Below the pieces are notes generated by a model, which was not told the DNA's origin, made no database searches, and saw only the letters and a program-made list of their open reading frames with translations. A DNA stretch of 64,000 nucleotides from Arenibacter echinorum (GTDB lineage Bacteria; Bacteroidota; Bacteroidia; Flavobacteriales; Flavobacteriaceae): assembly GCF_003259375.1 (NCBI RefSeq), contig NZ_QLLN01000011.1, positions 39,806-103,805 of the forward strand, in the 5' to 3' direction. Within the stretch, counting starts at the first letter, position 1. Every line of letters begins with the position of its first letter. Positions 8,558 through 18,400 of this stretch are shown piece after piece. The position numbers and the translations under genes were made by a program.

Positions 8558-11158
8558 ATGAATTTTAATAACTTCACTATAAAGTCGCAGGAAGCCATAC
8601 AGCATGCGCAACAAATGGCGCAAGGTCTGGGCCATCAACAAATAGAGAACGAACATATTTTTAAGGCAATTTCCGAGGTTGAAGAAAATGTACTTCCGTT
8701 TATCCTTAAGAAATTGAATGTAAATACCACCTTGTTGAACCAAATTTTGGAAAAGGAACTGGAAAGTTTCCCGAAAGTATCGGGCGGAGAAATTATGCTT
8801 TCCAGGGAAGCCAACAAAACATTGACCGAGGCTAGTATTATTGCCAAAAAAATGGAAGACGAATATGTTTCCATTGAACATTTGTTATTGGCAATTTTCA
8901 AATCAAAGAGCAAAATAGCACAAATACTAAAGGATCAAGGGGTTACCGAAAAAGATTTTAAGGCAGCCATAAATGAATTGAGAAAGGGTGGCAAAGTTAC
9001 CTCCCAGAGTGCAGAGGACACCTATAACTCATTGAACAAGTATGCCAGAAATCTCAATGAACTGGCAGACAGCGGTAAATTGGACCCTGTGATAGGAAGG
9101 GATGAGGAAATTAGAAGGGTTTTACAGATCTTGTCACGTAGAACAAAAAACAACCCAATGCTGGTAGGGGAACCTGGTGTAGGTAAAACCGCTATTGCAG
9201 AAGGTTTGGCGCATAGAATTGTACAGGGCGACATTCCAGAGAACCTTAAGGATAAAATAATCTATTCATTGGATATGGGCGCCCTTATTGCAGGCGCCAA
9301 ATACAAAGGAGAATTTGAGGAGCGCTTAAAAGCAGTTATCAAGGAAGTAACCTCTTCGGACGGGAACATTGTTCTATTTATTGATGAAATCCACACCCTT
9401 GTTGGTGCCGGAGGAGGACAGGGCGCCATGGATGCTGCCAATATACTTAAACCAGCTCTGGCCCGCGGGGAACTGCGAGCCATAGGTGCAACCACCCTGG
9501 ATGAATATCAAAAATATTTTGAAAAGGACAAGGCCTTGGAACGAAGGTTTCAGAAAATAATTGTTGATGAACCCGATACCGAAAGCGCAATATCCATTCT
9601 TAGGGGAATAAAAGAAAAATACGAGGCGCACCACAAGGTTCGAATCAAGGATGAGGCCGTAATTGCAGCCGTTGAATTATCGCAACGCTACATTACCAAT
9701 AGATTTTTGCCAGACAAGGCAATCGATCTAATGGATGAAGCCGCTTCCAAACTAAGAATGGAAATAAATTCCAAACCTGAGGAGCTCGATGTATTAGATC
9801 GTAAAATAATGCAGCTGGAGATAGAAATAGAAGCCATTAAGCGAGAGAACGACACCTCAAAACTCCAGGCCTTGAATGTGGACCTTGCCAATTTGAAGGA
9901 GGACAGAAATGAAATCTTTGCCAAATGGGAGAGCGAAAAAACTGTTGTGGACGATATCCAAAAAACAAAGAACGATATTGAAAACTTTAAGCTGGAAGCC
10001 GAAAGGGCCGAGCGCAATGGGGATTATGGAAAAGTGGCCGAAATAAGGTATGGCAAGATCAAGGAAGCCCAAGAACGATTGGAAAAACTAGAAAGCGAAC
10101 TGGAAGAACAACAACTTGGGGAAACCCTGATCAAGGAAGAGGTCACCAGTGAAGATATAGCCGAAGTGGTAGCCAAATGGACGGGTATCCCCGTTACCAA
10201 AATGCTTCAAAGTGAAAGGGAAAAGCTGTTAAAATTGGAAGATGTGCTACACAAAAGAGTGGTAGGACAGGAAGAAGCAATACAGGCTGTTTCCGATGCC
10301 ATACGAAGAAGCAGGGCCGGATTGCAGGACAGCAAAAGACCCATTGGCTCATTCCTGTTCCTTGGAACTACAGGGGTAGGTAAAACAGAATTGGCAAAAA
10401 CCCTGGCAGCCTATCTATTTGATGACGAAAATGCCATGACCAGAATTGATATGAGCGAATACCAAGAGCGTCATTCGGTAAGTAGATTGGTAGGTGCACC
10501 TCCAGGATACATTGGTTATGACGAAGGTGGCCAATTGACCGAGGCAGTACGAAGAAGACCCTATTCGGTGGTATTATTGGATGAGATTGAAAAAGCGCAT
10601 CCGGACACCTTTAATGTCCTTTTACAAGTATTGGATGAAGGTAGGTTAACAGACAACAAAGGTCGTGTAGCAGATTTTAAAAATACCATTATCATAATGA
10701 CAAGTAATATGGGAAGCCATATTATCCAAGAAAAGTTTGAGAACAACAAAGACATCCATAGCGCCTCAGAAGCTGCAAGGGTGGAAGTACTAGGGCTATT
10801 GCGAAAAACCATAAGGCCAGAGTTCCTAAACCGTATAGATGACATTATCATGTTTACCCCTTTAAGCAAAGCGGACATTAAAAAGATAGTGGTACTACAA
10901 CTGGATCAGTTGAAAAAATTGGTTGCCAAACGACAAATTACAATAGACGCAACCGAAGAGGCAATAGTTTACCTGGCCAACAAAGGTTACGACCCACAAT
11001 ATGGTGCAAGACCCATAAAAAGGGTAATTCAGAAAGAAGTATTGAACAATATTTCCAAAGAATTGTTAAGTGGTAAAATTAACCCCGGTGGAATTATTCT
11101 AATTGACTCGTTTGACGATCAGCTGGTATTCAGAAATGAGAGTGAACTAGCGAAATAA
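8558..11158 (+). CDS. clpB: ATP-dependent disaggregase ClpB
   Basis: Hsp100 chaperone that, with DnaK, pulls proteins out of aggregates through its hexameric pore. The 866 residues match the family. The Clp N-domain (1-145) is followed by the first AAA+ domain with Walker A GEPGVGKT (204-211) and Walker [12 protein letters not shown] long coiled-coil M-domain (about 400-525) precedes the second AAA+ domain with Walker [10 protein letters not shown] (about 607-615) and pore motif [14 protein letters not shown]. No ClpP-binding tripeptide loop was noticed, consistent with ClpB rather than ClpA/ClpC. The gene is divergent from ytxJ and ends in its own terminator, so it is monocistronic and probably heat-induced. 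Confidence 0.98.
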   Translation: MNFNNFTIKSQEAIQHAQQMAQGLGHQQIENEHIFKAISEVEENVLPFILKKLNVNTTLLNQILEKELESFPKVSGGEIMLSREANKTLTEASIIAKKMEDEYVSIEHLLLAIFKSKSKIAQILKDQGVTEKDFKAAINELRKGGKVTSQSAEDTYNSLNKYARNLNELADSGKLDPVIGRDEEIRRVLQILSRRTKNNPMLVGEPGVGKTAIAEGLAHRIVQGDIPENLKDKIIYSLDMGALIAGAKYKGEFEERLKAVIKEVTSSDGNIVLFIDEIHTLVGAGGGQGAMDAANILKPALARGELRAIGATTLDEYQKYFEKDKALERRFQKIIVDEPDTESAISILRGIKEKYEAHHKVRIKDEAVIAAVELSQRYITNRFLPDKAIDLMDEAASKLRMEINSKPEELDVLDRKIMQLEIEIEAIKRENDTSKLQALNVDLANLKEDRNEIFAKWESEKTVVDDIQKTKNDIENFKLEAERAERNGDYGKVAEIRYGKIKEAQERLEKLESELEEQQLGETLIKEEVTSEDIAEVVAKWTGIPVTKMLQSEREKLLKLEDVLHKRVVGQEEAIQAVSDAIRRSRAGLQDSKRPIGSFLFLGTTGVGKTELAKTLAAYLFDDENAMTRIDMSEYQERHSVSRLVGAPPGYIGYDEGGQLTEAVRRRPYSVVLLDEIEKAHPDTFNVLLQVLDEGRLTDNKGRVADFKNTIIIMTSNMGSHIIQEKFENNKDIHSASEAARVEVLGLLRKTIRPEFLNRIDDIIMFTPLSKADIKKIVVLQLDQLKKLVAKRQITIDATEEAIVYLANKGYDPQYGARPIKRVIQKEVLNNISKELLSGKINPGGIILIDSFDDQLVFRNESELAK

Positions 11159-11176
11159 ATTGACCGGTTTTAATAG

Positions 11177-11212
11177 AAGGGCATCCGATTATAAATTGGA
11201 TGCCCTTTTTTA
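11177..11212 (+). terminator. Terminator of clpB
   Basis: AGGGCATCC (11178-11186) pairs with GGATGCCCT (11198-11206), followed by a T run. It lies 19 bases after the clpB stop codon. Confidence 0.92.
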
Positions 11213-11221
11213 TTAACAATA

Positions 11222-11237
11222 TATACCATGCAGTATA
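11222..11237. promoter_or_regulatory. Possible operator of the TetR gene
   Basis: TATAC (11222-11226) and GTATA (11233-11237) form a short dyad about 34 bases before the TetR-family start codon. It would suit autoregulation, but the arms are only five bases long and could arise by chance. Confidence 0.25.
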
Positions 11238-11270
11238 AGATTTTTTATATTAGCATAAAACTGTAAGGAC

Positions 11271-11867
11271 ATGTCTACAAAAGCCGAGAGAACAACCGCC
11301 TATATCATTGAAACCGTTGCGCCAATTTTCAATAAGCTTGGATATGTTGGAACTAGCATGAGCGATCTTACAGAAGCTACAGGCTTGACAAAAGGAGCCA
11401 TATACGGCAATTTCGAAAACAAGGATTCCTTGGCACTAGCGGCTTTTGAATATAACAGCAAAAAACTATTGTCTGAAATAGACGATAAGTTAAATTCTAG
11501 CGGGACTTCCCTACAAAAACTTTTTGTGCTTACCAATTTCTATCGTCACTACGATACTTTTATAGAGGAATTGGGCGGTTGCCCAATTTTAAACATTGGG
11601 ATAGATGCCAATCACAATAATTCCCAACTGCTGGCCGCAACCAGGGAAGCCATAAAAACTATAGAGGGGAAAATTGCCTTGTGTCTGGAAAATGGACTTA
11701 ACAACAATGAACTAAGACTGCCCGTAACACCACTTCAGTTTTCAAAACAACTATTTACAATGATACAAGGAGCAGTGGCCATGGCCACTATAACAGGCGA
11801 TAGAAAGTACTTGCTTAATACGGTGACCTACTTGGACCAATTAATTGTCCGTGAAATAAAAAAGTAA
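11271..11867 (+). CDS. TetR/AcrR-family transcriptional regulator
   Basis: Dimeric DNA-binding repressor of 198 residues. The N-terminal helix-turn-helix is clear: ETVAPIFNKLGYVGTSMSDL then TGLTKGAIYGNFENKDSLAL (about residues 13-58), the typical TetR pattern with GAIYGNFENK in the recognition helix. The C-terminal ligand domain contains GGCPILNIGIDANHNN, as in the TetR subgroup with a YcdC/TetR_C_6-like effector domain. No target gene is adjacent: clpB upstream has a strong terminator and the PorP-like gene downstream is convergent. The ligand is unknown. Confidence 0.92.
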   Translation: MSTKAERTTAYIIETVAPIFNKLGYVGTSMSDLTEATGLTKGAIYGNFENKDSLALAAFEYNSKKLLSEIDDKLNSSGTSLQKLFVLTNFYRHYDTFIEELGGCPILNIGIDANHNNSQLLAATREAIKTIEGKIALCLENGLNNNELRLPVTPLQFSKQLFTMIQGAVAMATITGDRKYLLNTVTYLDQLIVREIKK

Positions 11868-11874
11868 TCCAGCA

Positions 11875-13485
11875 CTACTCCCCTATTATCCTAAATATCC
11901 AGGTTCTTTCGGCATATTTACCATTAAATTTATTATCCCTTGCCGCTTCTGCTTCACTCAAAGTATCAAACCTTTCCAAATAAACATAGTCCCACTTGGT
12001 CCTTTCCAAGTAGAAGAACTTAGCGTCTATACCTCTCTTCTTAAGAGTTTCCACAAAAATATCACGGTACTTGGAAGTACCATAAACATTGCCTATTAGA
12101 TAAAATCCTGCTTTCTGGCCTTCCAATTTATCCGCTTCCTCGTAATGGCCCTGTGTTACAGCTTTACCAGCCTTCTTTCTGGCTGCAATCATATCCAGAT
12201 CTTCCTGAATTTTCTTAGCTAAAGCCAGTTCTATAGCTTTTATGGAATCCAATCTTTTTTGCTCCTTCATCTGGACAGCCTTGGCCAGGGCCGCGGCCTC
12301 CTGTTCTTCTTTCAACCTTTTTGCTTCAGCCAATTCCTGTGCCACTCTTAATTCTTCCGCAAGCGCTTTCTTTTTCTTGCCTCTTACACGCTTTTGTTTT
12401 TTCTCTTTTTTAAGGGCATTTTTCTCGGCCAAAGCCTCTGCTTTGCTGAGCTCTTTTTGCATTTTCTCTTCCTCCGCAATACGATCCCCATCTTCCAATG
12501 GAATAACTTCCTCCGGTTTTTCAAGTTCCACAGGCAACTCATCCACCTCGAAACCAACGACCTTTTTGCGTGCATCAGGACTACTTAGTGTATAGGCCGC
12601 AATTATTTCAAATGTGGGATCCTGATCCTGTATCCCAGCATCCAAGCCATATTCTATAAGGGCTCCAAATGATAAATGCTTAAAAAATCTTCCGCCCAGA
12701 CCACCCGATATACCGTAGAAACTATTATAACCACCTTGTAACCAAAATTTATTGGACGATAATAATGCATTCAACCCTACTTGGGTATCCCCATAGGGCA
12801 CAGATTTTACATACAACATTGGAAGTAGGTATGCATTATCCACCCCACTGAAAAGGGTTACGGGCAATCGATAATCGATCATCCCCAAGTATATCTTTTC
12901 ATCTGATGCAGTAGCACTATTATTTGTGGAGAAATTATAATCAAACAGGTTTTCTGCAGTAAAACCAACACTGAATCCATCGACAGAAAATCGAACTCCC
13001 GGTGCAAATTGCATAATAAATGCATTTTTGGACAATTCCAATTGGGGTAATGAAATTTCAGGATTTGGATTATACCTATCGTCTGCAATTTCACTATTAT
13101 AACCAAAAACGTTCAAACCAACCGACAGTTTCATATTATTGCCAAAATCGAAGGCATATGCGTAGTTGAGAACTCCACCGGTGTTTAAAAACACCCCTGT
13201 ATTGTTCTGTACAAAACCGACACCTATAGCCGACTGATTGTTTATTTTTCTGGAATAATTTAAGAAAATGGAAGTAGGATCGCCATCTATGGTCTGCCAT
13301 TGATATCTGGACCACCAGGCAATAGACTCTGGATTGTTCCTATCCAGTGAAAAAACCGGATTAAACAAACTGGCATTGAATTCGGTTAAATTATGCTGCC
13401 TTAAGTCGGTTGGAAGCGCAACTTCTTGGGCATGCGAAAACAATATCGCAAATAAAATAGCATAAATAGCGTACTTTTTATCCAT
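11875..13485 (-). CDS. PorP/SprF-family outer-membrane protein with coiled coil and SPOR-like C-terminus
   Basis: Relative of the type IX secretion/gliding proteins PorP and SprF. I place the start at the ATG at 13485 (MDKKYAIYAILFAILFSHAQ, a signal peptide), since the reading frame before it opens with TTG. About residues 20-305 form the beta-barrel typical of the family, beginning VALPTDLRQHNLTEFNASLFNP. Residues about 320-440 are an uninterrupted Lys/Glu/Ala-rich coiled coil. The last 75 residues (GFYLIGNVYGTSKYRDIFVE to RTWIFRII) resemble an SPOR/GldN-like module that may contact peptidoglycan. It may couple an outer-membrane pore to the wall. It stands alone, convergent with the TetR gene. 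Confidence 0.85.
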   Translation of the reverse strand: MDKKYAIYAILFAILFSHAQEVALPTDLRQHNLTEFNASLFNPVFSLDRNNPESIAWWSRYQWQTIDGDPTSIFLNYSRKINNQSAIGVGFVQNNTGVFLNTGGVLNYAYAFDFGNNMKLSVGLNVFGYNSEIADDRYNPNPEISLPQLELSKNAFIMQFAPGVRFSVDGFSVGFTAENLFDYNFSTNNSATASDEKIYLGMIDYRLPVTLFSGVDNAYLLPMLYVKSVPYGDTQVGLNALLSSNKFWLQGGYNSFYGISGGLGGRFFKHLSFGALIEYGLDAGIQDQDPTFEIIAAYTLSSPDARKKVVGFEVDELPVELEKPEEVIPLEDGDRIAEEEKMQKELSKAEALAEKNALKKEKKQKRVRGKKKKALAEELRVAQELAEAKRLKEEQEAAALAKAVQMKEQKRLDSIKAIELALAKKIQEDLDMIAARKKAGKAVTQGHYEEADKLEGQKAGFYLIGNVYGTSKYRDIFVETLKKRGIDAKFFYLERTKWDYVYLERFDTLSEAEAARDNKFNGKYAERTWIFRIIGE

Positions 13486-13581
13486 ATACAAAAGAACAAA
13501 AAACTAAGGGTACTACATACTTTTTTACTGTAATTTTAGTTACTTTACCAGAAGAAGCAAATACCAAAAATAGAATTGACC

Positions 13582-14112
13582 ATGAAACATATAAATCTGC
13601 TATTGATTCTTTCATTAACCATTGGTGCTATATCCTGTAAGGAAGATCCGAAGTTACCCTTGGAGTATGCAGAAGATTCTATTTCCACTTATTATTTTAT
13701 AAGACATGCAGAAAAAGATCGAAGCGATCCTGAAAACATAGATCCGGAATTAAATCAAGACGGGTTGGGTCGAGCCATACGTTGGGCCGAAGTTTTTGAC
13801 CCTGTTGCCCTTGATGCTATTTATATCACCGATTTTGAAAGAACTGCTATGACCGCAGCTCCTACATCGGTAAAAAAAGAAATTACCCCCCAATATTACG
13901 ATCCCAAGGCAATCATTATCGAAGAATTTAAAAGACTAAATCTAGGTAAAAACGTTCTTATTGTGGGCCACAGCAATACCACTCCAGAGTTTGTCAATCT
14001 CATGTTGGGAGAAGAAAAATATGAACATATGGACGATTATGACAATAGTAGCCTCTTTATTGTACGGATCATAAATGGAAAAGCCACCGACATTAGGTTA
14101 AAAATGGACTAA
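13582..14112 (+). CDS. Histidine phosphatase family lipoprotein
   Basis: Predicted lipid-anchored phosphohydrolase of 176 residues. The start is the ATG at 13582; the frame extends two codons upstream to a TTG that is less likely. A lipobox, GAISC, ends a 19-residue signal. The branch-1 phosphoglycerate-mutase fold is shown by YFIRHAEKDRSD, where the RHAE histidine is the phospho-acceptor, and by LIVGHSNTTPEFVNL with the second catalytic histidine. Substrate is unknown. The stop codon overlaps the end of the convergent gene by four bases. Confidence 0.88.
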   Translation: MKHINLLLILSLTIGAISCKEDPKLPLEYAEDSISTYYFIRHAEKDRSDPENIDPELNQDGLGRAIRWAEVFDPVALDAIYITDFERTAMTAAPTSVKKEITPQYYDPKAIIIEEFKRLNLGKNVLIVGHSNTTPEFVNLMLGEEKYEHMDDYDNSSLFIVRIINGKATDIRLKMD

Positions 14113-14855
14113 TTGGAAGGCTCTACAGAAATATCTTCCAACTCTATTTTTGACAATAATTTCAATTTGTTTTTTTCATAAAGAACATCCACATCATAGA
14201 ATTCGCTATCCCCTACAGAGGCCCCATAATTTTCATAATCAACAAAACGGATACCTCCAAGGAAGCGTTCGTTATATGCTACCCTAAAGCGGATTCCTCC
14301 CCCGTCCACATAAAACTTATACGCTAGGTAGTCGCATTTAAAGGTCTCCTTATTAAACCAATACAGATAAATGTCTTCATAATCCTTTCCTCCGTCTTCC
14401 TGATCAAAAGTCACTTTTACCTTATAATACTCCTTGTCCCTTACGGTAACGTGCCCCAATAACTCCTTATTTACAGCGCGATCGTTCAACCCATATGGCA
14501 AGTATGCAAAGTAATGTACGGAGTTCACAGAATTTGCGTACAAATTGGCAATGGAATCCTTCAAGGTTACAAGGCTATCGTTAACGAATCGGCTAAACCC
14601 TCGGTTACCTCTTACATCTACTACCTTGGTGGAGTCGGTCAATCTAATCCGCTTTAAAATTCTATCTCCGTCTTTCCATTCAGAGGCATATTGATAATCC
14701 CTGAATTTATAGAATATATCATTGGCTCTATATTGTTCCCCTCCACTGACAGAAATGGACTTATCAACTATTTCTTGGGCAGAAAGGGTGGTTCGCGCCT
14801 TCTCCTTACATGAAACTATCAGAAAAACAAGAGTTAAAATGTATACTACTTTCAT
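14109..14855 (-). CDS. Putative lipoprotein, LolA-like fold suspected
   Basis: A 248-residue protein with a lipoprotein signal, MKVVYILTLVFLIVSCKEK. The sequence after the cysteine, SAQEIVDKSISVSGGEQY, and the many beta-strand stretches (YYKVKVTFDQEDGG, DIYLYWFNKETFKCDYLAY) resemble the DUF6503/LolA-like lipoproteins common in Bacteroidota. The family assignment is from memory and is not certain. Its 3' end overlaps the phosphatase lipoprotein on the other strand by four bases, so the two mRNAs are antisense at their tails. Confidence 0.8.
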   Translation of the reverse strand: MKVVYILTLVFLIVSCKEKARTTLSAQEIVDKSISVSGGEQYRANDIFYKFRDYQYASEWKDGDRILKRIRLTDSTKVVDVRGNRGFSRFVNDSLVTLKDSIANLYANSVNSVHYFAYLPYGLNDRAVNKELLGHVTVRDKEYYKVKVTFDQEDGGKDYEDIYLYWFNKETFKCDYLAYKFYVDGGGIRFRVAYNERFLGGIRFVDYENYGASVGDSEFYDVDVLYEKNKLKLLSKIELEDISVEPSN

Positions 14856-14954
14856 TCAATAACTTTTCACATTAATCGCAATGTTTCCAAATACATTACA
14901 AAAAAAACATATTTATATTCAAAAAAATTAATTGGATCTAAACTTATGCCCTAA

Positions 14955-14984
14955 TTGCCAATCGGATAATTGTTTCTATTTTTG
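14955..14984 (+). promoter_or_regulatory. Promoter of smpB
   Basis: TTG at 14955-14957, a 19-base spacer and TATTTTTG at 14977-14984 fit the Bacteroidota promoter closely. The box ends eight bases before the ATG at 14993, so the mRNA should be leaderless or nearly so. Confidence 0.65.
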
Positions 14985-14992
14985 TCAAACAT

Positions 14993-15454
14993 ATGCAGAA
15001 AAAAATAAACATAAAGAACAAGAGGGCCCGATTCGATTACGAGTTACTGGATACCTATACGGCCGGTATTGTACTGTCCGGTACCGAAATTAAATCTATC
15101 CGGGAAAGCAAGGCTTCCATCTCGGAGAGCTTTTGTGAATTTAATGATCTTGGGGAATTGTTTGTTATTAACATGCAGGTAGACGAATATTCCCATGGGA
15201 CGCATTACAACCACAAACCAAAAGCAGAGCGAAAACTTTTGCTAAACCGTGGCGAACTGAAAAAACTGGAAAAAGAGGTTAAAAATTCGGGCTTAACAAT
15301 TATTCCCTTAAATCTCTTTTTGAACGACAGGGGCTTGGCCAAAATGAATATCGCATTGGCAAAGGGTAAAAAACTATTTGACAAACGTGAGACTATCAAG
15401 GATCGTGACAATAAGAAAAACCTGGATAGGATCAAGAAAAGCTTTAACAATTAG
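14993..15454 (+). CDS. smpB: SsrA-binding protein
   Basis: Small RNA-binding protein that carries tmRNA into stalled ribosomes for trans-translation. At 153 residues it is the usual size. Characteristic stretches are NKRARFDYELLDTYTAGIVL, GTEIKSIRESKASISESF and, further on, EKEVKNSGLTIIPLNLF; the basic C-terminal tail KKLFDKRETIKDRDNKKNLD inserts into the decoding path. It is single and convergent with pcm. No tmRNA gene was recognised near it. Confidence 0.97.
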   Translation: MQKKINIKNKRARFDYELLDTYTAGIVLSGTEIKSIRESKASISESFCEFNDLGELFVINMQVDEYSHGTHYNHKPKAERKLLLNRGELKKLEKEVKNSGLTIIPLNLFLNDRGLAKMNIALAKGKKLFDKRETIKDRDNKKNLDRIKKSFNN

Positions 15455-15462
15455 GACTTTCT

Positions 15463-16104
15463 TTAATTTTTATCCTCCAATAGGGGCACAAATCTAAAGG
15501 ATCCCAATTCCTTTTTCTCAAATTCTTTGGCAGATTTACGCACAAACAGTGTCATGACTTGCTCGTCTGTCCCAACCGGTATTACCAACCTACCCCCTAC
15601 CTTAAGTTGGGCCAATAAAGGATTTGGAACAAATGGTGCCCCAGCGGTCACTATTATACTATCAAAAGGCGCCTCCTCCGGCAATCCTTTATACCCATCT
15701 CCAAATATTACTTTTTTAGGCCTATACCCCATCTTTTTAAAAAAGAGATTGGTCTTTTTAAAAAGCTCCAACTGGCGCTCAATAGTATAAACCTTTGCCT
15801 TTAATTTTAACAATACCGCGGTTTGATACCCACTTCCTGTTCCTATTTCCAAAATTTTATGATTGGGCTGTACCTGTAAAAGCTCGGATTGAAAGGCCAC
15901 TGTGTAAGGCTGGGAAATGGTTTGGTCCGCACCAATTGGAAAAGCCTTGTCCTGATATGCGTGATCCTCAAAACTACTATCCAGAAATAAGTGTCTTGGA
16001 ACGGCGCGGATAGCATCTAGAACGGAACTGTCCAAAATTCCCTTCTCCGTAAGAATGTCTGCCAATTTGTTGCGCATTCCCCTATGTTTTAATGTATCTT
16101 TCAA
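15463..16104 (-). CDS. pcm: Protein-L-isoaspartate O-methyltransferase
   Basis: Cytoplasmic SAM-dependent enzyme that methylates isoaspartyl residues so that damaged proteins can be repaired. The 213 residues contain the family landmarks VPRHLFLDSSFEDHAYQDKAFPIG, TISQPYTVAFQSELLQ, and the SAM-binding loop LEIGTGSGYQTAVLL, then GAPFVPNPLLAQLKVGG. The frame opens with TTG at 16104 (MKDTLKHRGMRNKL); the KDTxKHxGxR sequence is conserved in relatives, which supports this start over the ATG nine codons later. Confidence 0.94.
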   Translation of the reverse strand: MKDTLKHRGMRNKLADILTEKGILDSSVLDAIRAVPRHLFLDSSFEDHAYQDKAFPIGADQTISQPYTVAFQSELLQVQPNHKILEIGTGSGYQTAVLLKLKAKVYTIERQLELFKKTNLFFKKMGYRPKKVIFGDGYKGLPEEAPFDSIIVTAGAPFVPNPLLAQLKVGGRLVIPVGTDEQVMTLFVRKSAKEFEKKELGSFRFVPLLEDKN

Positions 16105-16361
16105 TTGTATGGTTTTGGTAGGTAAAGTTAAAAAATGAAAACTTAAAATGAAGAAATCAGAAAATTTACATGCTGCAATCTAACCTATTCTTTCATCTGA
16201 AGGTAAATTTAGCTTAGATTTCTTTAATGATTAAAAACCCTAGTTCAATTATATACCCTATTATATTTATCCTATTTTCCGACATTGTATTGTTGACAAA
16301 AAAAGATGGGATATAATACTTAACTTTTATTTTTTAGGCCCTTAAACTTACAAACTATCCT

Positions 16362-16369
16362 TATTTTTG
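16362..16369 (+). promoter_or_regulatory. Candidate -7 box of the Gfo/Idh gene
   Basis: TATTTTTG, an exact consensus match, lies 16 bases before the ATG at 16386. No -33 TTTG is evident. The rest of the 281-base gap between pcm and this gene shows nothing else recognisable. Confidence 0.45.
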
Positions 16370-16385
16370 AGGAAAATAAATACAT

Positions 16386-17354
16386 ATGCTTAATGTTGGC
16401 GTCCTAGGAGCAGGACATTTAGGGAAAATTCACCTTAGATTACTGAATGAGTCCCAAAAATATAATTTGGTCGGTTTTTACGATCCCGATGTCATCAACG
16501 GTAAAAAGGTAGCCGCCGAATTCGGCTATACTTTTTTCGATAACATAAACAAACTTATAGATGCCGTGGATGTGGTAGACATAGTTACCCCCACCCTTTC
16601 CCATTTCGAATGTGCAAAAAAAGCGATGGAAAAAGGTAAACATGTGTTCATTGAAAAACCCATTACCAATACCCTTCAGGAAGCCGAAGAATTGTTGCAA
16701 TTAGAAAAAAAGCACCAGGTAAAGGGACAAGTTGGCCATGTGGAAAGATTTAATCCCGCATTTATGGCGGTAAAGGAAAATATTAACAATCCCATGTTCA
16801 TTGAGACCCATAGGCTGGCAGAATTTAATCCAAGGGGGACCGATGTACCTGTTGTTTTGGATTTGATGATCCATGATATTGATGCCATCCTAAGTGTTGT
16901 AAAGTCGGAGGTTAAACAAATAAATGCCAGTGGAGTTTCGGTTATTAGCAACTCACCGGATATTGCCAATGCCAGAATAGAGTTTGAGAACGGCTGCGTG
17001 GCCAACCTAACGGCAAGTAGAATTTCCCTGAAAAACATGCGCAAGTCGCGCTTTTTCCAAAAAGATGCCTATATCGCTGTAGATTTTCTGGAGAAAAAAG
17101 TGGAAGTAGTAAAAATGAAGGACGCCCCGGAAAAACCAGGGGACTTTGATATGATCCTTCAAAATGCCGAAGGAATAAAAAAACAAATCTATTTTGAAAA
17201 TCCCGACATAGCCACAAACAATGCTATACTGGATGAGCTGGAGACCTTTGCAGATGCCATAAACAACAACACCGTCCCCGTGGTCTCCTTGGACCAAGGT
17301 ACCCGGGCATTGAAGGTTGCTTTGGAAGTCATTGCTTCTTTCCAAAAGAAATAG
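16386..17354 (+). CDS. Gfo/Idh/MocA-family oxidoreductase
   Basis: NAD(P)-dependent dehydrogenase of 322 residues, substrate unknown but usually a sugar or cyclitol. The N-terminal Rossmann fold has VGVLGAGHLGKIHLRLL (4-20), and the family motif FIEKPITNTLQEAEELL carries the EKP lysine (about 96-98). The C-terminal alpha/beta domain has GHVERFNPAF and DLMIHDIDAILS, with the His-Asp pair expected at the active site. It is followed 76 bases later by a 3-hydroxyacyl-CoA dehydrogenase on the same strand. Confidence 0.93.
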   Translation: MLNVGVLGAGHLGKIHLRLLNESQKYNLVGFYDPDVINGKKVAAEFGYTFFDNINKLIDAVDVVDIVTPTLSHFECAKKAMEKGKHVFIEKPITNTLQEAEELLQLEKKHQVKGQVGHVERFNPAFMAVKENINNPMFIETHRLAEFNPRGTDVPVVLDLMIHDIDAILSVVKSEVKQINASGVSVISNSPDIANARIEFENGCVANLTASRISLKNMRKSRFFQKDAYIAVDFLEKKVEVVKMKDAPEKPGDFDMILQNAEGIKKQIYFENPDIATNNAILDELETFADAINNNTVPVVSLDQGTRALKVALEVIASFQKK

Positions 17355-17430
17355 ATGCCAGATTTTATATGTTTACATGATAAACAAAGGCATGATATAT
17401 TAGAATAAAATTCCAAGTAATACGCTACAA

Positions 17431-18318
17431 ATGAAAAACATAGCAGTCATAGGAGCCGGAACAATGGGTAATGGCATTGCCCATGTAATTGCCCAAAATG
17501 GATATAAAACCAACCTTATAGATATTTCACCAGAAGCCCTGGACAAGGGTCTCTTAACCATAGAAAAAAATCTTGACAGAATGGTAGCCAAAGAGCTTAT
17601 CACTGAAGATGTTAAGAAATCTACTTTGGGAAACATAGCTACCTACACCATTCTTGCAGATGGGGTTAAGAAGGTTGACCTGGTTATAGAGGCTGCAACG
17701 GAAAACACGGCCCTTAAATTAAAAATCTTTCGGGAATTGGATGCTATTTGCGAACCCACTACCATTCTGGCGACCAATACCTCCTCTATATCCATTACCC
17801 AGATTGCCGCAGCCACCAAAAGAGCTGACAAGGTTATTGGAATGCACTTTATGAATCCTGTACCTATTATGCAACTGGTAGAGATAATAAGGGGCTATAG
17901 CACCTCTAATGAGGTTACAAAAACCATTATGGATCTTTCCATGGCACTAGGAAAAACACCAACGGAAGTCAATGACTATCCTGGTTTTGTTGCCAACCGA
18001 ATTTTGATGCCCATGATCAATGAAGCTATTGAGACCTTGTACCATAAAGTTGCAGGGGTCAGCGAGATCGACACGGTTATGAAATTAGGGATGGCCCACC
18101 CAATGGGTCCGCTGCAGCTTGCAGATTTTATTGGCCTGGATGTTTGTTTATCCATTTTAAATGTAATGTACGACGGCTTCAAAAACCCAAAATATGCACC
18201 CTGTCCATTATTGGTAAATATGGTAACCGCAGGAAAATTAGGTATTAAATCGGGGGAAGGTTTTTATGATTATTCCGAATCCCGAAAGTCCGAGAAGGTT
18301 TCCAAACAATTTAATTAG
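17431..18318 (+). CDS. 3-hydroxybutyryl-CoA dehydrogenase family protein
   Basis: Single-function 3-hydroxyacyl-CoA dehydrogenase (295 residues) that interconverts 3-hydroxybutyryl-CoA and acetoacetyl-CoA with NAD(P). The Rossmann loop is AVIGAGTMGNGIAHVIA (5-21). The catalytic histidine is His139 in VIGMHFMNPVPIMQLVEII, with the partner glutamate about 12 residues later. The C-terminal helical domain includes PGFVANRILMPMINEA and MAHPMGPLQLADFIGLD. The length matches Hbd/PaaH-type enzymes and not the fused FadB form. It is probably involved in fatty-acid or polyester metabolism; its neighbours do not settle which. Confidence 0.93.
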   Translation: MKNIAVIGAGTMGNGIAHVIAQNGYKTNLIDISPEALDKGLLTIEKNLDRMVAKELITEDVKKSTLGNIATYTILADGVKKVDLVIEAATENTALKLKIFRELDAICEPTTILATNTSSISITQIAAATKRADKVIGMHFMNPVPIMQLVEIIRGYSTSNEVTKTIMDLSMALGKTPTEVNDYPGFVANRILMPMINEAIETLYHKVAGVSEIDTVMKLGMAHPMGPLQLADFIGLDVCLSILNVMYDGFKNPKYAPCPLLVNMVTAGKLGIKSGEGFYDYSESRKSEKVSKQFN

Positions 18319-18324
18319 TAGTCC

Positions 18325-18355
18325 ATTGCACTGGTTTACTTCAATCATAAATTTG
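18325..18355 (+). promoter_or_regulatory. Candidate promoter of the YggS gene
   Basis: TTG (18325-18327), a 20-base spacer and TAAATTTG (18348-18355), an exact -7 match. The box lies 45 bases before the ATG at 18401. Confidence 0.5.
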
Positions 18356-18400
18356 AGTGTGCATAAAGCCTAGTGTAGATTAATACCAAAAAATAATTGA

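Noticed and set aside
14856-14992. tmRNA gene next to smpB
   Set aside because: No tRNA-like ends, CCA or tag sequence is present in the short gap; tmRNA must be elsewhere.
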